A DNA stretch of 64,000 nucleotides from an uncultured Candidatus Entotheonella sp. (GCA_958295825.1 OY282375.1:3581489-3645488), one strand, 5' to 3'. Counted from the stretch's first letter, positions 36,206 to 44,928 are shown. Notes: generated from the letters alone by a model not told the origin. Numbers and translations: made by a program.

Positions 36206-37465
36206 GGGATAAATGCCCCGGTCTTGAATCGCGTTGACGACGCGATCAACCGCCAGGATATACGCCGCGGTACGCAGACTCGTGTGCTCCCGCTCGGCTA
36301 GCGCCATAACCTGCCCGCAACTCGCATTCATGACGTCCTTGAGTTGTTGATTGACCTGCTCCTCCTTCCAGTGAAATTCCTGCAGGTTCTGAACCCACTC
36401 AAAGTAGGAGACCGTGACCCCGCCGGCATTCGCCAGAATGTCGGGAATCACCGTCACGCCGCGATCTTGAAAAATCGCATCTGCTTCCGGCGTGGTCGGA
36501 CCATTTGCCGCCTCGGCGATCAGCTTGCTCTGCACCTGTGGCGCAATCCGTTCGGTGAGCTGATTTTCCAGAGCGGCGGGCACCAGAATGTCGCAGGGGA
36601 GGGTGAGAAGCGCCTCATTGGAGAGGCGGTCGCCGGACGAGAAATTACTGACGGAGCCCGTTTCCCGCCTGCAAGCCTGCAGAGCTTCCGCATCGAGCCC
36701 TTGTTCGCAGTAGATACCGCCCTTTGAATCGCTAACCGCGATGACCCGGCATCCCAGTTGCGCCAGGAGCCTGACCGCTACCGAACCGGCGTTGCCAAAG
36801 CCCTGCACCGCCACGGTTGCCCCGTCGAGGTTGATGCCCACGCGCTTCGCCACGTTGATGATGGCATAAACACAACCACGTCCCGTCGCCTCCAGACGTC
36901 CCAGGGAGCCGCCGACGCTGATGGGTTTGCCCGTCACCACGCCAGGGACGGAGTACCCCTTGTGCATGCTGTACGTATCCATCATCCAGGCCATCACGCG
37001 AGCATCGGTATACATGTCGGGGGCTGGAATGTCGCTAGCTGGGCCTATCAGAAAGGCAATTTCAGTGGTATAGCGCCGTGTGAGACGCTCGATTTCGCGT
37101 AGCGACATCTCCTTGGTGTTACAACAAACCCCGCCCTTCGCACCGCCGAAGGGCAGATTCACGACGGCGCACTTCCAGGTCATCCACATGGACAGGGCGC
37201 GCATCTCGCTGAGGGTGACGTATGGCGAGTAGCGAATACCGCCCTTGGCCGGGCCACGGGCGACGTTGTGTTGCACTCGGTGCCCGGTAAATACCTCCGT
37301 GCTCCCGTCATCCATGATCACCGGGAAGGTAACGGTCAGTTCCCGGCTTGGGGTGCGCAGGATGCGACGCATGCCGTCATCCAGTTCCAGATGCTCAGCG
37401 GCGGCGTCCAACTGCTGTTGGGCAATGGCGAATGGGTCGTCAACGATTGCGGTATCGCTGCTCAT
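36203..37465 (-). CDS. Glu/Leu/Phe/Val dehydrogenase (glutamate dehydrogenase)
   Basis: A 420-residue amino-acid dehydrogenase. The N-terminal substrate domain has AKGGIRYSP and NLPFGGAKGGVCC (substrate Lys), then IPAPDMYTD. The Rossmann domain begins at GRGCVYAII with VQGFGNAGSVAVRLL. IAEAANGPTTPEAD and ILANAGGVTVSYFEW are typical of glutamate dehydrogenases, which interconvert glutamate and 2-oxoglutarate plus ammonia with NAD(P). Start after GGAGACATTCT. The stop codon coincides with the inverted-repeat end of an IS5-type remnant, so the last codons could have been altered by it. Confidence 0.9.
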   Translation of the reverse strand: MSSDTAIVDDPFAIAQQQLDAAAEHLELDDGMRRILRTPSRELTVTFPVIMDDGSTEVFTGHRVQHNVARGPAKGGIRYSPYVTLSEMRALSMWMTWKCAVVNLPFGGAKGGVCCNTKEMSLREIERLTRRYTTEIAFLIGPASDIPAPDMYTDARVMAWMMDTYSMHKGYSVPGVVTGKPISVGGSLGRLEATGRGCVYAIINVAKRVGINLDGATVAVQGFGNAGSVAVRLLAQLGCRVIAVSDSKGGIYCEQGLDAEALQACRRETGSVSNFSSGDRLSNEALLTLPCDILVPAALENQLTERIAPQVQSKLIAEAANGPTTPEADAIFQDRGVTVIPDILANAGGVTVSYFEWVQNLQEFHWKEEQVNQQLKDVMNASCGQVMALAEREHTSLRTAAYILAVDRVVNAIQDRGIYP

Positions 37466-37489
37466 AGAATGTCTCCATTAAGCTGTGCG

Positions 37490-37514
37490 GTCGATTAGCG
37501 AAGCGTAATCCGAC
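37490..37514. repeat. REP-like palindrome, copy 5
   Basis: GTCGATTAGCGAAGCGTAAT followed by CCGAC; the left arm lacks one G of the motif. Between two minus-strand genes. Confidence 0.7.
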
Positions 37515-37571
37515 ATTTCACTGAAACATTATGGACCCGGGTTCGCCAACGGTATCCGGTAGTTTCCGTTG

Positions 37572-38744
37572 CTACCATTCATACTCCGGCCCCGGCAGAT
37601 ATTTGAACTTTTCCAGGGCGTCCGGGCGCAGGGTGAAGCCCAGCCCAGGTTTCTCGGGGGCGCCCACGGTGCCGTCGGGGCGAATGTCGAACGCCTCCTC
37701 GAACAACTCCCAGATCATCGGCATGTAGCCCTGACTCACCTCCAGGATGTGGCAGTTCGCCGCCGCCATGGCGACGTGGATGGAAGCCGCGAACAGCACG
37801 CCGCTGCCCCAGGCGTGCGGCGCCAGACGGACTTGGCGGGTGGAGGTGAGGGCGGCGATGCGGCGAATTTCCGTGAAGCCGCCGGCGCGCGCCACATCCG
37901 GCTGTGCGATGTCGAGGGCGCCGTGCTCCATGAGGTCGAGGAAGTCGTGGCGGGTAAATTCTCGTTCCCCGGAGGCGATGGGAATTTTCGTCGCCTGCCG
38001 CACCAGCGCCTGCCCGTGATGGTCGTCCGGCGACACCGGCTCCTCGAACCAGGAAATATCGTATTCCTCCAGTTCCCTGGAAAGCCGGACGGCGGTGGAC
38101 ACGTCCAGCGAGCCGTGCGCGTCCACCATCAGTTCCACGTCCGGGCCGATGCCGCGACGGGCAGCCTGCACGCGGCGCACGGTGTTCTCGATAGAAAAGC
38201 CGTCGCGGCCCACCACGCGCATTTTTACGGCGCTGAAGCCCTGGGCCGCGTAGCCCGCCATTTCTGCCTCGGCCTCGTCGCCCGGCGCCCAACCGCCCGA
38301 GCCATAGCCGCGCACCTCGTTGCGCATGGCGCCAAGGGCCTGGTACACCGGCACCCCCAGTGCCTGCGCCTTGACGTCCCACACCGCGATGTCGACACCG
38401 GCGATGGCCTCCATCACCATGCCGCGACGGCGCGACGGCTCCGGCTGCTGCCAGCCGCGCTCCATAGCCGGGCGGAAGCGCGAGCCGTTGTACAGCTTTT
38501 CGTAGATGCGCTCCGAAAACATCGGGTCCTCGCCCACGATGTCGGGCCCCAACTCGTGCTCGACGATGGCTTGCACCACACCGGGATTGCCCAGCGCCGC
38601 GCCCATGCCGGTGAGGCCATTGTCGGTATCCACGAAGATGATCGCCGAATCCGTCTTGACCTTGGTGCCCAGGTCGGTGCGGTGGCGGCGCTCCACGGGC
38701 ACCGGGTCGCTCATGGGCACAGCGCGTACCTGCGTGATTTTCAT
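37572..38744 (-). CDS. Enolase-superfamily dehydratase/racemase (mandelate racemase type)
   Basis: A 390-residue member of the mandelate racemase/muconate lactonizing group. The catalytic K-x-R pair is at FSAVKMRV. Mg2+ ligands follow in LMVDAHGSLD, WFEEPVSPDD and IASGEREFTR, and a His in RLAPHAWGSG acts as the second base. Such enzymes abstract a proton next to a carboxylate and dehydrate sugar acids or racemise. The ATG at 38744 follows GAGGGAG. It is the last gene of a six-gene minus-strand operon with an NIPSNAP pair, flavin reductase, PhyH dioxygenase, amidohydrolase and cupin; the substrate is unknown. Confidence 0.88.
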   Translation of the reverse strand: MKITQVRAVPMSDPVPVERRHRTDLGTKVKTDSAIIFVDTDNGLTGMGAALGNPGVVQAIVEHELGPDIVGEDPMFSERIYEKLYNGSRFRPAMERGWQQPEPSRRRGMVMEAIAGVDIAVWDVKAQALGVPVYQALGAMRNEVRGYGSGGWAPGDEAEAEMAGYAAQGFSAVKMRVVGRDGFSIENTVRRVQAARRGIGPDVELMVDAHGSLDVSTAVRLSRELEEYDISWFEEPVSPDDHHGQALVRQATKIPIASGEREFTRHDFLDLMEHGALDIAQPDVARAGGFTEIRRIAALTSTRQVRLAPHAWGSGVLFAASIHVAMAAANCHILEVSQGYMPMIWELFEEAFDIRPDGTVGAPEKPGLGFTLRPDALEKFKYLPGPEYEW

Positions 38745-38788
38745 GATTTGGCTCCCTCGCGGAAGGACGGCGGGTGGGATGGATGGGA

Positions 38789-39406
38789 TTATTGCAGTGG
38801 CGAGCAACTGAACGGCGTCAGCAGCTTGCTCTCCTGCTTTAGCGGCGCGATGCCGCCGGGCGGTGGCCACACGCCCTTTTCGCGCGTTTCGGCGCGCACC
38901 CTGAGCCGCTCCTCAAAGCTGGTGTACGCCCATAGGTGAATCCACACGTTCAGGTCGCCGACGTCCGAATACCAAGCGCCCGCCAGCGGCGAGTATTTTT
39001 CCCGCTCGCCGACATGCTCGCTCCACTTTTCGATCACGCGCGGGATGGCGCCGGGCGCATAGGTATAGATGCGCATCTCGTACAGCGGCCCCAGCTTGGC
39101 GGCGCCGCGGTCCTGCATGAAGGGTGCCGGCAGGTAGACGGCGGAGTGCATGTTGACGATGAACTCGCCGTTATCCGGCGGCCAGACACCATCGGCCACC
39201 ACTTTGGCGCGAACGTCCTGCCGCTGGTTCGGGTCGTCGTACGGCCAGACGTGCACCACTTGGTTCAGCGGCCCAGCCTCCGTGTACCAGAAACCGAACA
39301 GCGACGAATAGGTCTCGCGGCCCTCCTCGAGCTTTTCGACGGTGCGGCGCTCGAATTCGGGCACGGAGCGGGGTTTGAGGTCATAGGTCCGAATCTCATA
39401 GATCAT
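38789..39406 (-). CDS. NIPSNAP family protein with two domains
   Basis: A 205-residue protein with two NIPSNAP (ferredoxin-like dimer) repeats: MIYEIRTYDLKPRSVPEFE at 1-19 and LYEMRIYTYAPGAIPRVIE starting near 111, each ending with VHVWPYDD or IHLWAYTS. NIPSNAP proteins bind small hydrophobic or aromatic molecules; bacterial ones accompany catabolic or tailoring operons. The ATG at 39406 follows GAGGAAC. It is 44 bases upstream of the enolase-superfamily gene and 84 downstream of the flavin reductase. Confidence 0.85.
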   Translation of the reverse strand: MIYEIRTYDLKPRSVPEFERRTVEKLEEGRETYSSLFGFWYTEAGPLNQVVHVWPYDDPNQRQDVRAKVVADGVWPPDNGEFIVNMHSAVYLPAPFMQDRGAAKLGPLYEMRIYTYAPGAIPRVIEKWSEHVGEREKYSPLAGAWYSDVGDLNVWIHLWAYTSFEERLRVRAETREKGVWPPPGGIAPLKQESKLLTPFSCSPLQ

Positions 39407-39490
39407 CTCGCGTTCCTCATGCGATGGGCTTTGGGCTGGTAAGAGGTGGGAATTGTGCCACGGCGCCGCTTGGGGGCGCAATACCGGGGC

Positions 39491-40003
39491 TTAGCCGGCG
39501 AGGGCGCGGCGCAGCAGCGGGGCGGCGCCGTGCATGAAGTCGGCCACCACGGCGTCGAGGTCGTCCAGTTGCGATTCCAGGACGTACAGGCCGCGGCTGG
39601 GCACCGAGGCGCCAAGTTCGACGAGCAGCGGGCGGAAGTGCGTCTCCACCGCCAGGGCGTGCTGCGGGGCGGCGCCGAGCATGACGGGAAGCGCCACCGT
39701 GCCAGCCAAGTCGTTGCTGCCGTAGCGGTCGAAGAAGGCTTTGAGCAGGCCGGTGTAGGAGGCTTTGTAGACCGGGCAGGCGGGAACGATCAGGGCACTG
39801 GCCGCTACTTTCTGGCTGAGGGTTGCGAGTTCGTCGTCCTCCCAGGCGAACAGGCGGCCGGCCACGCGTGCCAGCTCAATCGTTTCGAGGCTGGCGAGGC
39901 CGCCGGCGCCAACGGCTTCGACCGCCGCGCGGGCCGCCGTCTCGGCCACGCGCGTGGTACGGCCGCCGGGGTTGGGATTGCCGATGACGACGCTCACCTG
40001 CAT
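39491..40003 (-). CDS. NADPH-dependent FMN reductase
   Basis: A 170-residue flavodoxin-fold FMN reductase (SsuE type). VSVVIGNPNPGGRTTRVAET binds the flavin phosphate, and SALIVPACPVYKASYTGLLK with FFDRYG is the isoalloxazine region. It would supply reduced FMN to a monooxygenase. The ATG at 40003 follows GGAGG five bases upstream; an ATG nine codons upstream would overlap the dioxygenase stop. It lies between a PhyH gene (11 bases upstream) and a NIPSNAP gene; no flavin-dependent monooxygenase of the luciferase type is in the operon, so its partner is unclear. Confidence 0.88.
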   Translation of the reverse strand: MQVSVVIGNPNPGGRTTRVAETAARAAVEAVGAGGLASLETIELARVAGRLFAWEDDELATLSQKVAASALIVPACPVYKASYTGLLKAFFDRYGSNDLAGTVALPVMLGAAPQHALAVETHFRPLLVELGASVPSRGLYVLESQLDDLDAVVADFMHGAAPLLRRALAG

Positions 40004-40014
40004 GCCGGCCTCCA

Positions 40015-40920
40015 TCAGCGAACGTGCCACGCTGCGGTCAGCGGCTTGGCGCCGACGAGCTCGCCGTAGCCGACGCCCGTGGTGCCGGTCGGCGACGGAC
40101 CGAAGTAGCGCTCGTCCACAGCATCGGCGAGGCGCTGGTAGCGCACGTCGACTGACAAGCGCACGCGATTTTCTTCGGAGACGTTTTGCAGCGAGCCGTG
40201 CAGCGTGAACATCGGGAAGATCACCACGTCGCCGGCGGCGACGTCGCGGGTCAGCAGCCGGGCGCCGCGCTCCTCGGCGAACTGCAGCGGCGTGGCGTTG
40301 AAGGCGGCGGTGCGGTGGGTGTCGCGGGCGACGTCGAAGCCCTTTTGCGAAGCGACGATGTCGTCGAAGCGGTGCGAGCCCTCGACCACGAACAACGGAC
40401 CCTCGCTGATCGGCACGTCGCCGAGCGCGACCCAGGCGGTCAACACGGTCTCGGTGGTGCGGGTAAAGAAGCCGTAATCGCAGTGCAGGTTGGTGAATTT
40501 GCCGCGATTCGCGGGACGCAGGAACAGGTAGTCCTGCGCCCGCGCCGGCTCGCCGAACACCGCGCTCATGAGGCCGTAGAGACGTGGGCCGTGGGTAATG
40601 CGGCGCAGCGACCAGGTTTCGCAGACGGACTTCCAGAAGGCGCCGAGGTCGTCCACCTGCTCCTTGCGGCGGCTGGAACCGGAATAGATGCCATCGACGA
40701 CGGGCGGCAGAATCTCGCCCACCTCGGCGAGGCGGCTGAAGATGTCGGCGCGCGCGGCCATGACGTCGCCGCGTGGGATGAATTCGCGCATGTAGAGGTA
40801 GCCGCCGTTGGCGAGTTGTGCTTGCAGGGCGGCGGCATCGCCCTGCAGCGCTGTGTGGTCCTCGAACGACCCGAGGCGCTCGGCCGGGATCGTTTCGCCC
40901 TGTGCGACAACGGTTTGCAT
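40015..40920 (-). CDS. Phytanoyl-CoA dioxygenase (PhyH) family Fe(II)/2-oxoglutarate enzyme
   Basis: A 301-residue double-stranded beta-helix dioxygenase. The iron triad is HCD (LHCDYGFF) and the distal His in FTLHGSLQN; the 2-oxoglutarate-binding Arg is in NRVRLSVDVRY. VALGDVPISEGPLFVVEGSH is typical of the family. PhyH enzymes hydroxylate, desaturate or halogenate free or carrier-bound substrates; the exact substrate here is not seen. It is the third gene of the operon, downstream of the amidohydrolase by 44 bases. Confidence 0.88.
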   Translation of the reverse strand: MQTVVAQGETIPAERLGSFEDHTALQGDAAALQAQLANGGYLYMREFIPRGDVMAARADIFSRLAEVGEILPPVVDGIYSGSSRRKEQVDDLGAFWKSVCETWSLRRITHGPRLYGLMSAVFGEPARAQDYLFLRPANRGKFTNLHCDYGFFTRTTETVLTAWVALGDVPISEGPLFVVEGSHRFDDIVASQKGFDVARDTHRTAAFNATPLQFAEERGARLLTRDVAAGDVVIFPMFTLHGSLQNVSEENRVRLSVDVRYQRLADAVDERYFGPSPTGTTGVGYGELVGAKPLTAAWHVR

Positions 40921-40964
40921 GGTGCCTCCGGTTCAGGACGTGTGGTGACGTGATGACTGCGGCG

Positions 40965-41795
40965 TCAGAGCGGCCAATCCAGCCACTCGCAGATGGCGCG
41001 GCCCATTACCCATTCCAGGTCGTCGCCTTGCAGCCACGGCAGGTGCTCGGTGAACAGGGTGATGCACTCGTAGTAGGTGCAGGGCATGCGCGTCAGGTCG
41101 GTGCCCCAGAAGGTGCGCTGCGGGCCGAAGGCATCGACGAGCGTGCGGATACGTGGATGCAGGTCGCGGAACGGGTACGGCTCGGCGGACAGCGACGGCA
41201 TGCCTGACGCCTTGACCGCCACGTTGGGGCGCCGGGCAAGCTTGCACACCTGCGGGAGGTCGTCGAATACCTGCGGGCCTTTGTCCACCCCCAGCCCGAC
41301 GTGGTCGATGACGACTTTCAGCCCCGGATGGGCAGCGGCGACGCGGTCAAGCTGGTCGAGAGCGTCCGGCATGATGACCATGATCGGGATGCCGGCCTTC
41401 TCCAGCGCCGGCCATAGCCAATCGGTCGAGCCGTCGGTGAGCAGGTGGCGGTAGTGCTCGTTGTGGAACGTGAAGCGCATGCCGAGCATGCCCGGCTGTT
41501 GCTTCCAGGCGGTGATCTTGCCCGGGCTGGTCGGGTCCTTGAGGTCCAGGCGGCCCATCACGGCGAAGCGGTCGGGATAGCTCTGCGCCGCCTCCAGCGC
41601 CACGTCGTTGCGGTCCCCTTCCCATGACGGCGGCACGATCACCGCGCGCCGCACGCCGGCCAAGTCCATTTGGAACAGCATCGTTTCCTTGCTGATCGGA
41701 TAGGGTTTCTGCGCGTCCTGTGCCCGGCCCGCCGGCCACGGCCGGTCAGCCGACTCGGCCTGCCACACGTGCACCTGCGAATCGACGATGTTCAT
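40965..41795 (-). CDS. Amidohydrolase_2 family metal-dependent hydrolase
   Basis: A 276-residue TIM-barrel amidohydrolase starting MNIVDSQVHVW (D-x-H-x-W metal site at about 5-11). It includes VKASGMPSLSAEP and FGPQRTFWGTDLTRMPC with the catalytic Asp near 235. This group includes 2-pyrone-4,6-dicarboxylate lactonase, fuconolactonase and decarboxylases, so lactone hydrolysis or decarboxylation is the best guess. It sits between the cupin (17 bases upstream) and PhyH gene. An in-frame longer reading upstream is antisense noise inside the cupin. Confidence 0.87.
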   Translation of the reverse strand: MNIVDSQVHVWQAESADRPWPAGRAQDAQKPYPISKETMLFQMDLAGVRRAVIVPPSWEGDRNDVALEAAQSYPDRFAVMGRLDLKDPTSPGKITAWKQQPGMLGMRFTFHNEHYRHLLTDGSTDWLWPALEKAGIPIMVIMPDALDQLDRVAAAHPGLKVVIDHVGLGVDKGPQVFDDLPQVCKLARRPNVAVKASGMPSLSAEPYPFRDLHPRIRTLVDAFGPQRTFWGTDLTRMPCTYYECITLFTEHLPWLQGDDLEWVMGRAICEWLDWPL

Positions 41796-41812
41796 GGATG
41801 CGGTTCCTCCGG

Positions 41813-42313
41813 TCACACGACCTGGTACTTCAGGCGCGTCACGGTGTCCATGTTGAGGCCCTCGAGGCGGATCAGGCGGGTCGGCCCGTCGTGGCGGGGG
41901 GAGTGCAGGTCGCCCTCGTTGTACACGAAGGCCATGCCGGGGGTGAGGGTATACGTCCTGGCCTTGCGGACCTTGCCGGGCTCGGCCTCGCTGGCCGCCT
42001 CCAGCAGTTCCCAGTCCGTCATCTCGGTCTCGCCCGCGGCTTGCCCGTAAATGGCCCACGTCGGCCCGTGGTCGTGCGGCGGGCTCTCCTTGGCGCCGCG
42101 ATGCACGTGCGCCAGGATGCAAAAGCCGAGCTCGGCGTCCTCGTACAGAATTTTCCGGTCCGGTACGTCGTCTCCCAGATGCGCCGCCACGAACGCGCCG
42201 TCCTGCAGCACCTCCTGCACCAGTGCGCAAACCCGCTCTCGTCCCGCCGTGCCGGGATCGGCTTTCAGGATGTCGTGACACGAAGCGGCAAAGGCTTCCA
42301 GTGTATGCCCCAT
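41813..42313 (-). CDS. Cupin protein, cysteine-dioxygenase-like (COG5553 type)
   Basis: A 166-residue cupin. The metal-binding motif SPPHDHGPTWAIYGQAAGET (H-x-H with later Glu) and GDLHSPRHDGPTRLIRLEG (second His) fit a metal-dependent double-stranded beta helix, like the small thiol dioxygenase relatives. First gene of the six-gene operon. The ATG at 42313 follows GGAGACAAC. It might oxidise or sense a thiol-like or aromatic compound; no cysteine dioxygenase signature Tyr-Cys crosslink could be assigned. Confidence 0.8.
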   Translation of the reverse strand: MGHTLEAFAASCHDILKADPGTAGRERVCALVQEVLQDGAFVAAHLGDDVPDRKILYEDAELGFCILAHVHRGAKESPPHDHGPTWAIYGQAAGETEMTDWELLEAASEAEPGKVRKARTYTLTPGMAFVYNEGDLHSPRHDGPTRLIRLEGLNMDTVTRLKYQVV

Positions 42314-42517
42314 GATGTTGTCTCCTGTCTCGTCTGGCCGGTTCCTCAAAACGCCGGGCATTCTACCGTGCCCTCCGCCCTACTTCAACACGCCTTGGCG
42401 CCCGTGTGTCGGGTCGCAATCAACTCCATCCCGCAGGGAGAGGGTTGGGGGGAGGATCTGATCTGCAAGTATGAACGAGTCGGTGGATTTCAAACTGATA
42501 CACTATCCGTAATTGGC

Positions 42518-42546
42518 TTGCGCTGTCCTGCGGGTAAGGGTATAGT
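42518..42546 (+). promoter_or_regulatory. Possible sigma-70 promoter in the 42.3-42.8 kb spacer
   Basis: TTGCGC at 42518-42523, 17 bases, then TATAGT at 42541-42546. The -10 box is framed by GGGTAA (42532) and TTACCC (42546), a short operator-like inverted repeat. A transcript from about 42553 would run to the terminator at 42754-42804 (about 250 nt). Pure motif reading. Confidence 0.35.
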
Positions 42547-42753
42547 TACCCCCGTCTGCCAACGGGCACCGACTGGACAATACGAGCCGATGAACGATGC
42601 CCGCATGTTACTCAAGTATGAAAGAAGTCTATGGAATCGGGCGACCCTGTTCGATCATGCCGATTACCTGGAATCGTCATGGCCTCTCTGTTCCGCGCGG
42701 GGGATCGGGAGGTGAACCGTCTCTGACCGTTTGCCTCGATAAGGGTGCATAGC

Positions 42754-42804
42754 AACCGAGCGCCTTCCCCAAGCTTCAAGATGAGGGGGCGATTCGGTTT
42801 TTTT
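42754..42804 (+). terminator. Rho-independent terminator or attenuator before a small gene
   Basis: AACCGA pairs with TCGGTT, CGCC with GGCG and CCC with GGG across an irregular stem, ending in T7 (42798-42804). The only plus-strand gene near is the small gene starting at 42833. The hairpin therefore either ends a non-coding RNA or attenuates that gene. Confidence 0.65.
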
Positions 42805-42832
42805 GTGTCCACAACACACAAGGAGATGCGCT

Positions 42833-43036
42833 ATGACCCCGACGCCGCCACAAGGAGTCCTCAAATTTACCGGCCGCAATCGCCTGGAAGTCAAGCGCAA
42901 GGCGCTGCGCTTCTGGCGGTCCCACCAAGGGCTGTTACACGAGAGCATGCAGGACTTTGTGAAGCACTGCACGCTGAGCCCCGACGAGAAAGTAATCACG
43001 TATCGCCGTTATCCCGTACTCGACTCGTCACGCTGA
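42833..43036 (+). CDS. Small basic hypothetical protein
   Basis: A 67-residue protein with a good ribosome site, AAGGAG seven bases before the ATG, lying directly after the terminator-like structure. It is rich in Lys/Arg (RNRLEVKRKALRFWRSH) and includes an amphipathic helix. No family recognised; a nucleic-acid-binding role is possible. It is 28 bases upstream of cca. An in-frame start at 42803 would run through the terminator stem. Confidence 0.55.
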   Translation: MTPTPPQGVLKFTGRNRLEVKRKALRFWRSHQGLLHESMQDFVKHCTLSPDEKVITYRRYPVLDSSR

Positions 43037-43064
43037 GTACCCCTCACAGGACTGCCGCAGCGCC

Positions 43065-44480
43065 ATGGACCTGCCCCCCGCTGTTCTGTCGCTCGTAGAC
43101 GCCGTCCGCGCAGCCGGCGGGCGCGTCTACATGGTGGGCGGTACGCTGCGGGATTTTCTGCTTGGCAAGGTATACAAAGACCTCGACCTGCTAGTCACCG
43201 GATTGCCCCAAAACGATCTGATGCGCCTGCTGCGCCGCCGTGGGCGGGTGCAGCGCGTCGGGCAAGCTTTCGGGGTGCTCAAATTTCAGCCGCGCGAATG
43301 GGACGGCTCGCCCATTGATATCGCCCTGCCTCGCGTTGAAACCTCCACCGGCATCGGCCACCGGGATTTCAAGGTGGCCTTCGATCATACCCTGCCCATT
43401 GAAACCGACCTCGAGCGCCGCGATTTCACCATCAACGCCATGGCGCTCGACCTGCTTGATAAACGCCTCATCAACCCGTTCGGCGGGCACGCCGACCTGG
43501 AGCAGCGTGTGCTGCGACAGGTCAGCCCGATGGCCTTTCCCGAGGACCCCCTGCGCATGCTGCGCGGGGTGCAATTTGCCAGCCGCTTCGGCCTGCGCGT
43601 CGAACCAGAAACGTGGTCGGCGATGTCGGCCCACGCCGCTTCGATCAACACCGTGGCGCCCGAACGGATTGCCATGGAATTGCAAAAGCTCTTCCAGGCC
43701 CCCAAGCCGTCGCACGGCTTTGTTCTGATGCACGAGGTGGGATTGCTGCCGCATCTGTTCCCCGAGATCGACCGCTTGGCAGCCGTTCAGGATGATCGGT
43801 CGGTGGCATCTCATAGGGATTCGCCGCCGGATACCAGCCTGTTCGGACGCAGCATGCGACGGCTCGACGCTGTGCAGGAAGGCGTCGACTTGGTCAACCG
43901 CGGCGACCTGCATTTACTCATGGCCGCGCTGTGGCTTGATTGCCAGCCAGCCGAGGGTGAATCGGCAGGTGACCAGCAAGAGCCGTTGCGATGGGCTGCC
44001 GGTTTGGTGCAGGAACGCCTGGAAGCGTTGCGTGCCACTACCATTGGCGTGCGGCCTGCCCTGGTCGCTGTCTTGATCGCCAGGAGCAATTTCGAGGTTG
44101 ATGCCCTGGCTCAGGCGGGGAGCCTGCGCCGTTTCGCCCACCGGCTGGGGTGCGACGAGGCGTTCATGGTGATCGATCTTCATGTGGCAGAACGTCTTGC
44201 CAACCACGCTGACCAAGGAATCGACGACCTGCTGGATGCGCGCCGACGCCTTCGCGCTGAAATCGAGCGGGGTTCGCCCTTGAGACTCAAGGACCTCACG
44301 GTCAACGGCAACGACCTGCGGCAAATCGGCGTCGCACCCGGTCCGGGTATGGGACGGATTTTGAACGAACTGTTGCAGGAAGTACTCGACGACCCATCCC
44401 GCAACACCCGCGAGGGACTGCTGGCCGCAGCCGCTAAAGTTGCATCGATAACACCACGGTCAGGACTAGAAGGGCAATGA
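43065..44480 (+). CDS. cca: tRNA nucleotidyltransferase / poly(A) polymerase family (CCA-adding)
   Basis: A 471-residue class II nucleotidyltransferase. GGTLRDFLLG and DLDLLVTG carry the catalytic Asp pair. RRDFTINAMALDL follows, then LEQRVLRQVSPMAFPEDPLRMLRGVQFASRFG, the neck domain that recognises tRNA. The C-terminal part, with RLKDLTVNGNDL, resembles bacterial CCA-adding enzymes; some close relatives are poly(A) polymerases. The 84-nt tRNA-Leu in this window has no encoded CCA, so a CCA-adding enzyme is needed. The 3' end overlaps the convergent membrane-protein gene by 47 bases. Confidence 0.88.
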   Translation: MDLPPAVLSLVDAVRAAGGRVYMVGGTLRDFLLGKVYKDLDLLVTGLPQNDLMRLLRRRGRVQRVGQAFGVLKFQPREWDGSPIDIALPRVETSTGIGHRDFKVAFDHTLPIETDLERRDFTINAMALDLLDKRLINPFGGHADLEQRVLRQVSPMAFPEDPLRMLRGVQFASRFGLRVEPETWSAMSAHAASINTVAPERIAMELQKLFQAPKPSHGFVLMHEVGLLPHLFPEIDRLAAVQDDRSVASHRDSPPDTSLFGRSMRRLDAVQEGVDLVNRGDLHLLMAALWLDCQPAEGESAGDQQEPLRWAAGLVQERLEALRATTIGVRPALVAVLIARSNFEVDALAQAGSLRRFAHRLGCDEAFMVIDLHVAERLANHADQGIDDLLDARRRLRAEIERGSPLRLKDLTVNGNDLRQIGVAPGPGMGRILNELLQEVLDDPSRNTREGLLAAAAKVASITPRSGLEGQ

Positions 44481-44928
44481 TGAGGTAGGAAACGACCTGC
44501 ATGCGCCTGGTAACGCGGTCAACCACCTCGGCGTCCAAGGGATAGATGCCGGCGTCCATGCGGGTCAGGCGGAAGGCCATGCTGAAGAGTTGCACAGGCA
44601 CGAGAAAGACCACCACGAAAACGGACGCCAGTTTGAGGATCAGGGCAAGATGAAACGCCGCCAGGGCCGGTTCGTCGCCAGCGCCGAAAGCCCGATAGGC
44701 CGGCGGCAGCAGGTACAGCCCGCCCGTCATGATCAGCAGCATCAGGGCCAGCACGACGACGGTAAAGAAAGGCCGCAGCGTGCGCGCCAGGAAGTGCACC
44801 CGAATGCGTACGTCCTCGGTACTGCGCCTGAGCATCGGCAGCCAGAACGCGGTGAGGAAGATGTAGCCCCCCAGGACGACGGTCATGGACAGGATGTGGA
44901 TCCAGCGCATGAGGTTGAAAAATGCCAT
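44434..44928 (-). CDS. Four-helix membrane protein (CopD/DUF4149-like)
   Basis: A 164-residue integral membrane protein with four hydrophobic segments (about 10-30, 55-77, 90-115, 143-162). The HILSMTVVLGGYIFLTAFWLP region with an invariant His resembles CopD-like and cytochrome-related membrane proteins, but the assignment is loose. Inner-membrane location. The ATG at 44928 follows GGAGATGGC. Its C-terminus overlaps the convergent cca gene by 47 bases. Confidence 0.7.
   Translation of the reverse strand: MAFFNLMRWIHILSMTVVLGGYIFLTAFWLPMLRRSTEDVRIRVHFLARTLRPFFTVVVLALMLLIMTGGLYLLPPAYRAFGAGDEPALAAFHLALILKLASVFVVVFLVPVQLFSMAFRLTRMDAGIYPLDAEVVDRVTRRMQVVSYLIIALLVLTVVLSMQL

Noticed and set aside
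42553-42804. 6S RNA, SRP RNA or RNase P RNA in the 42.5 kb spacer
   Set aside because: Length and terminator would fit a small RNA, but none of the conserved signature stretches of these RNAs was found.
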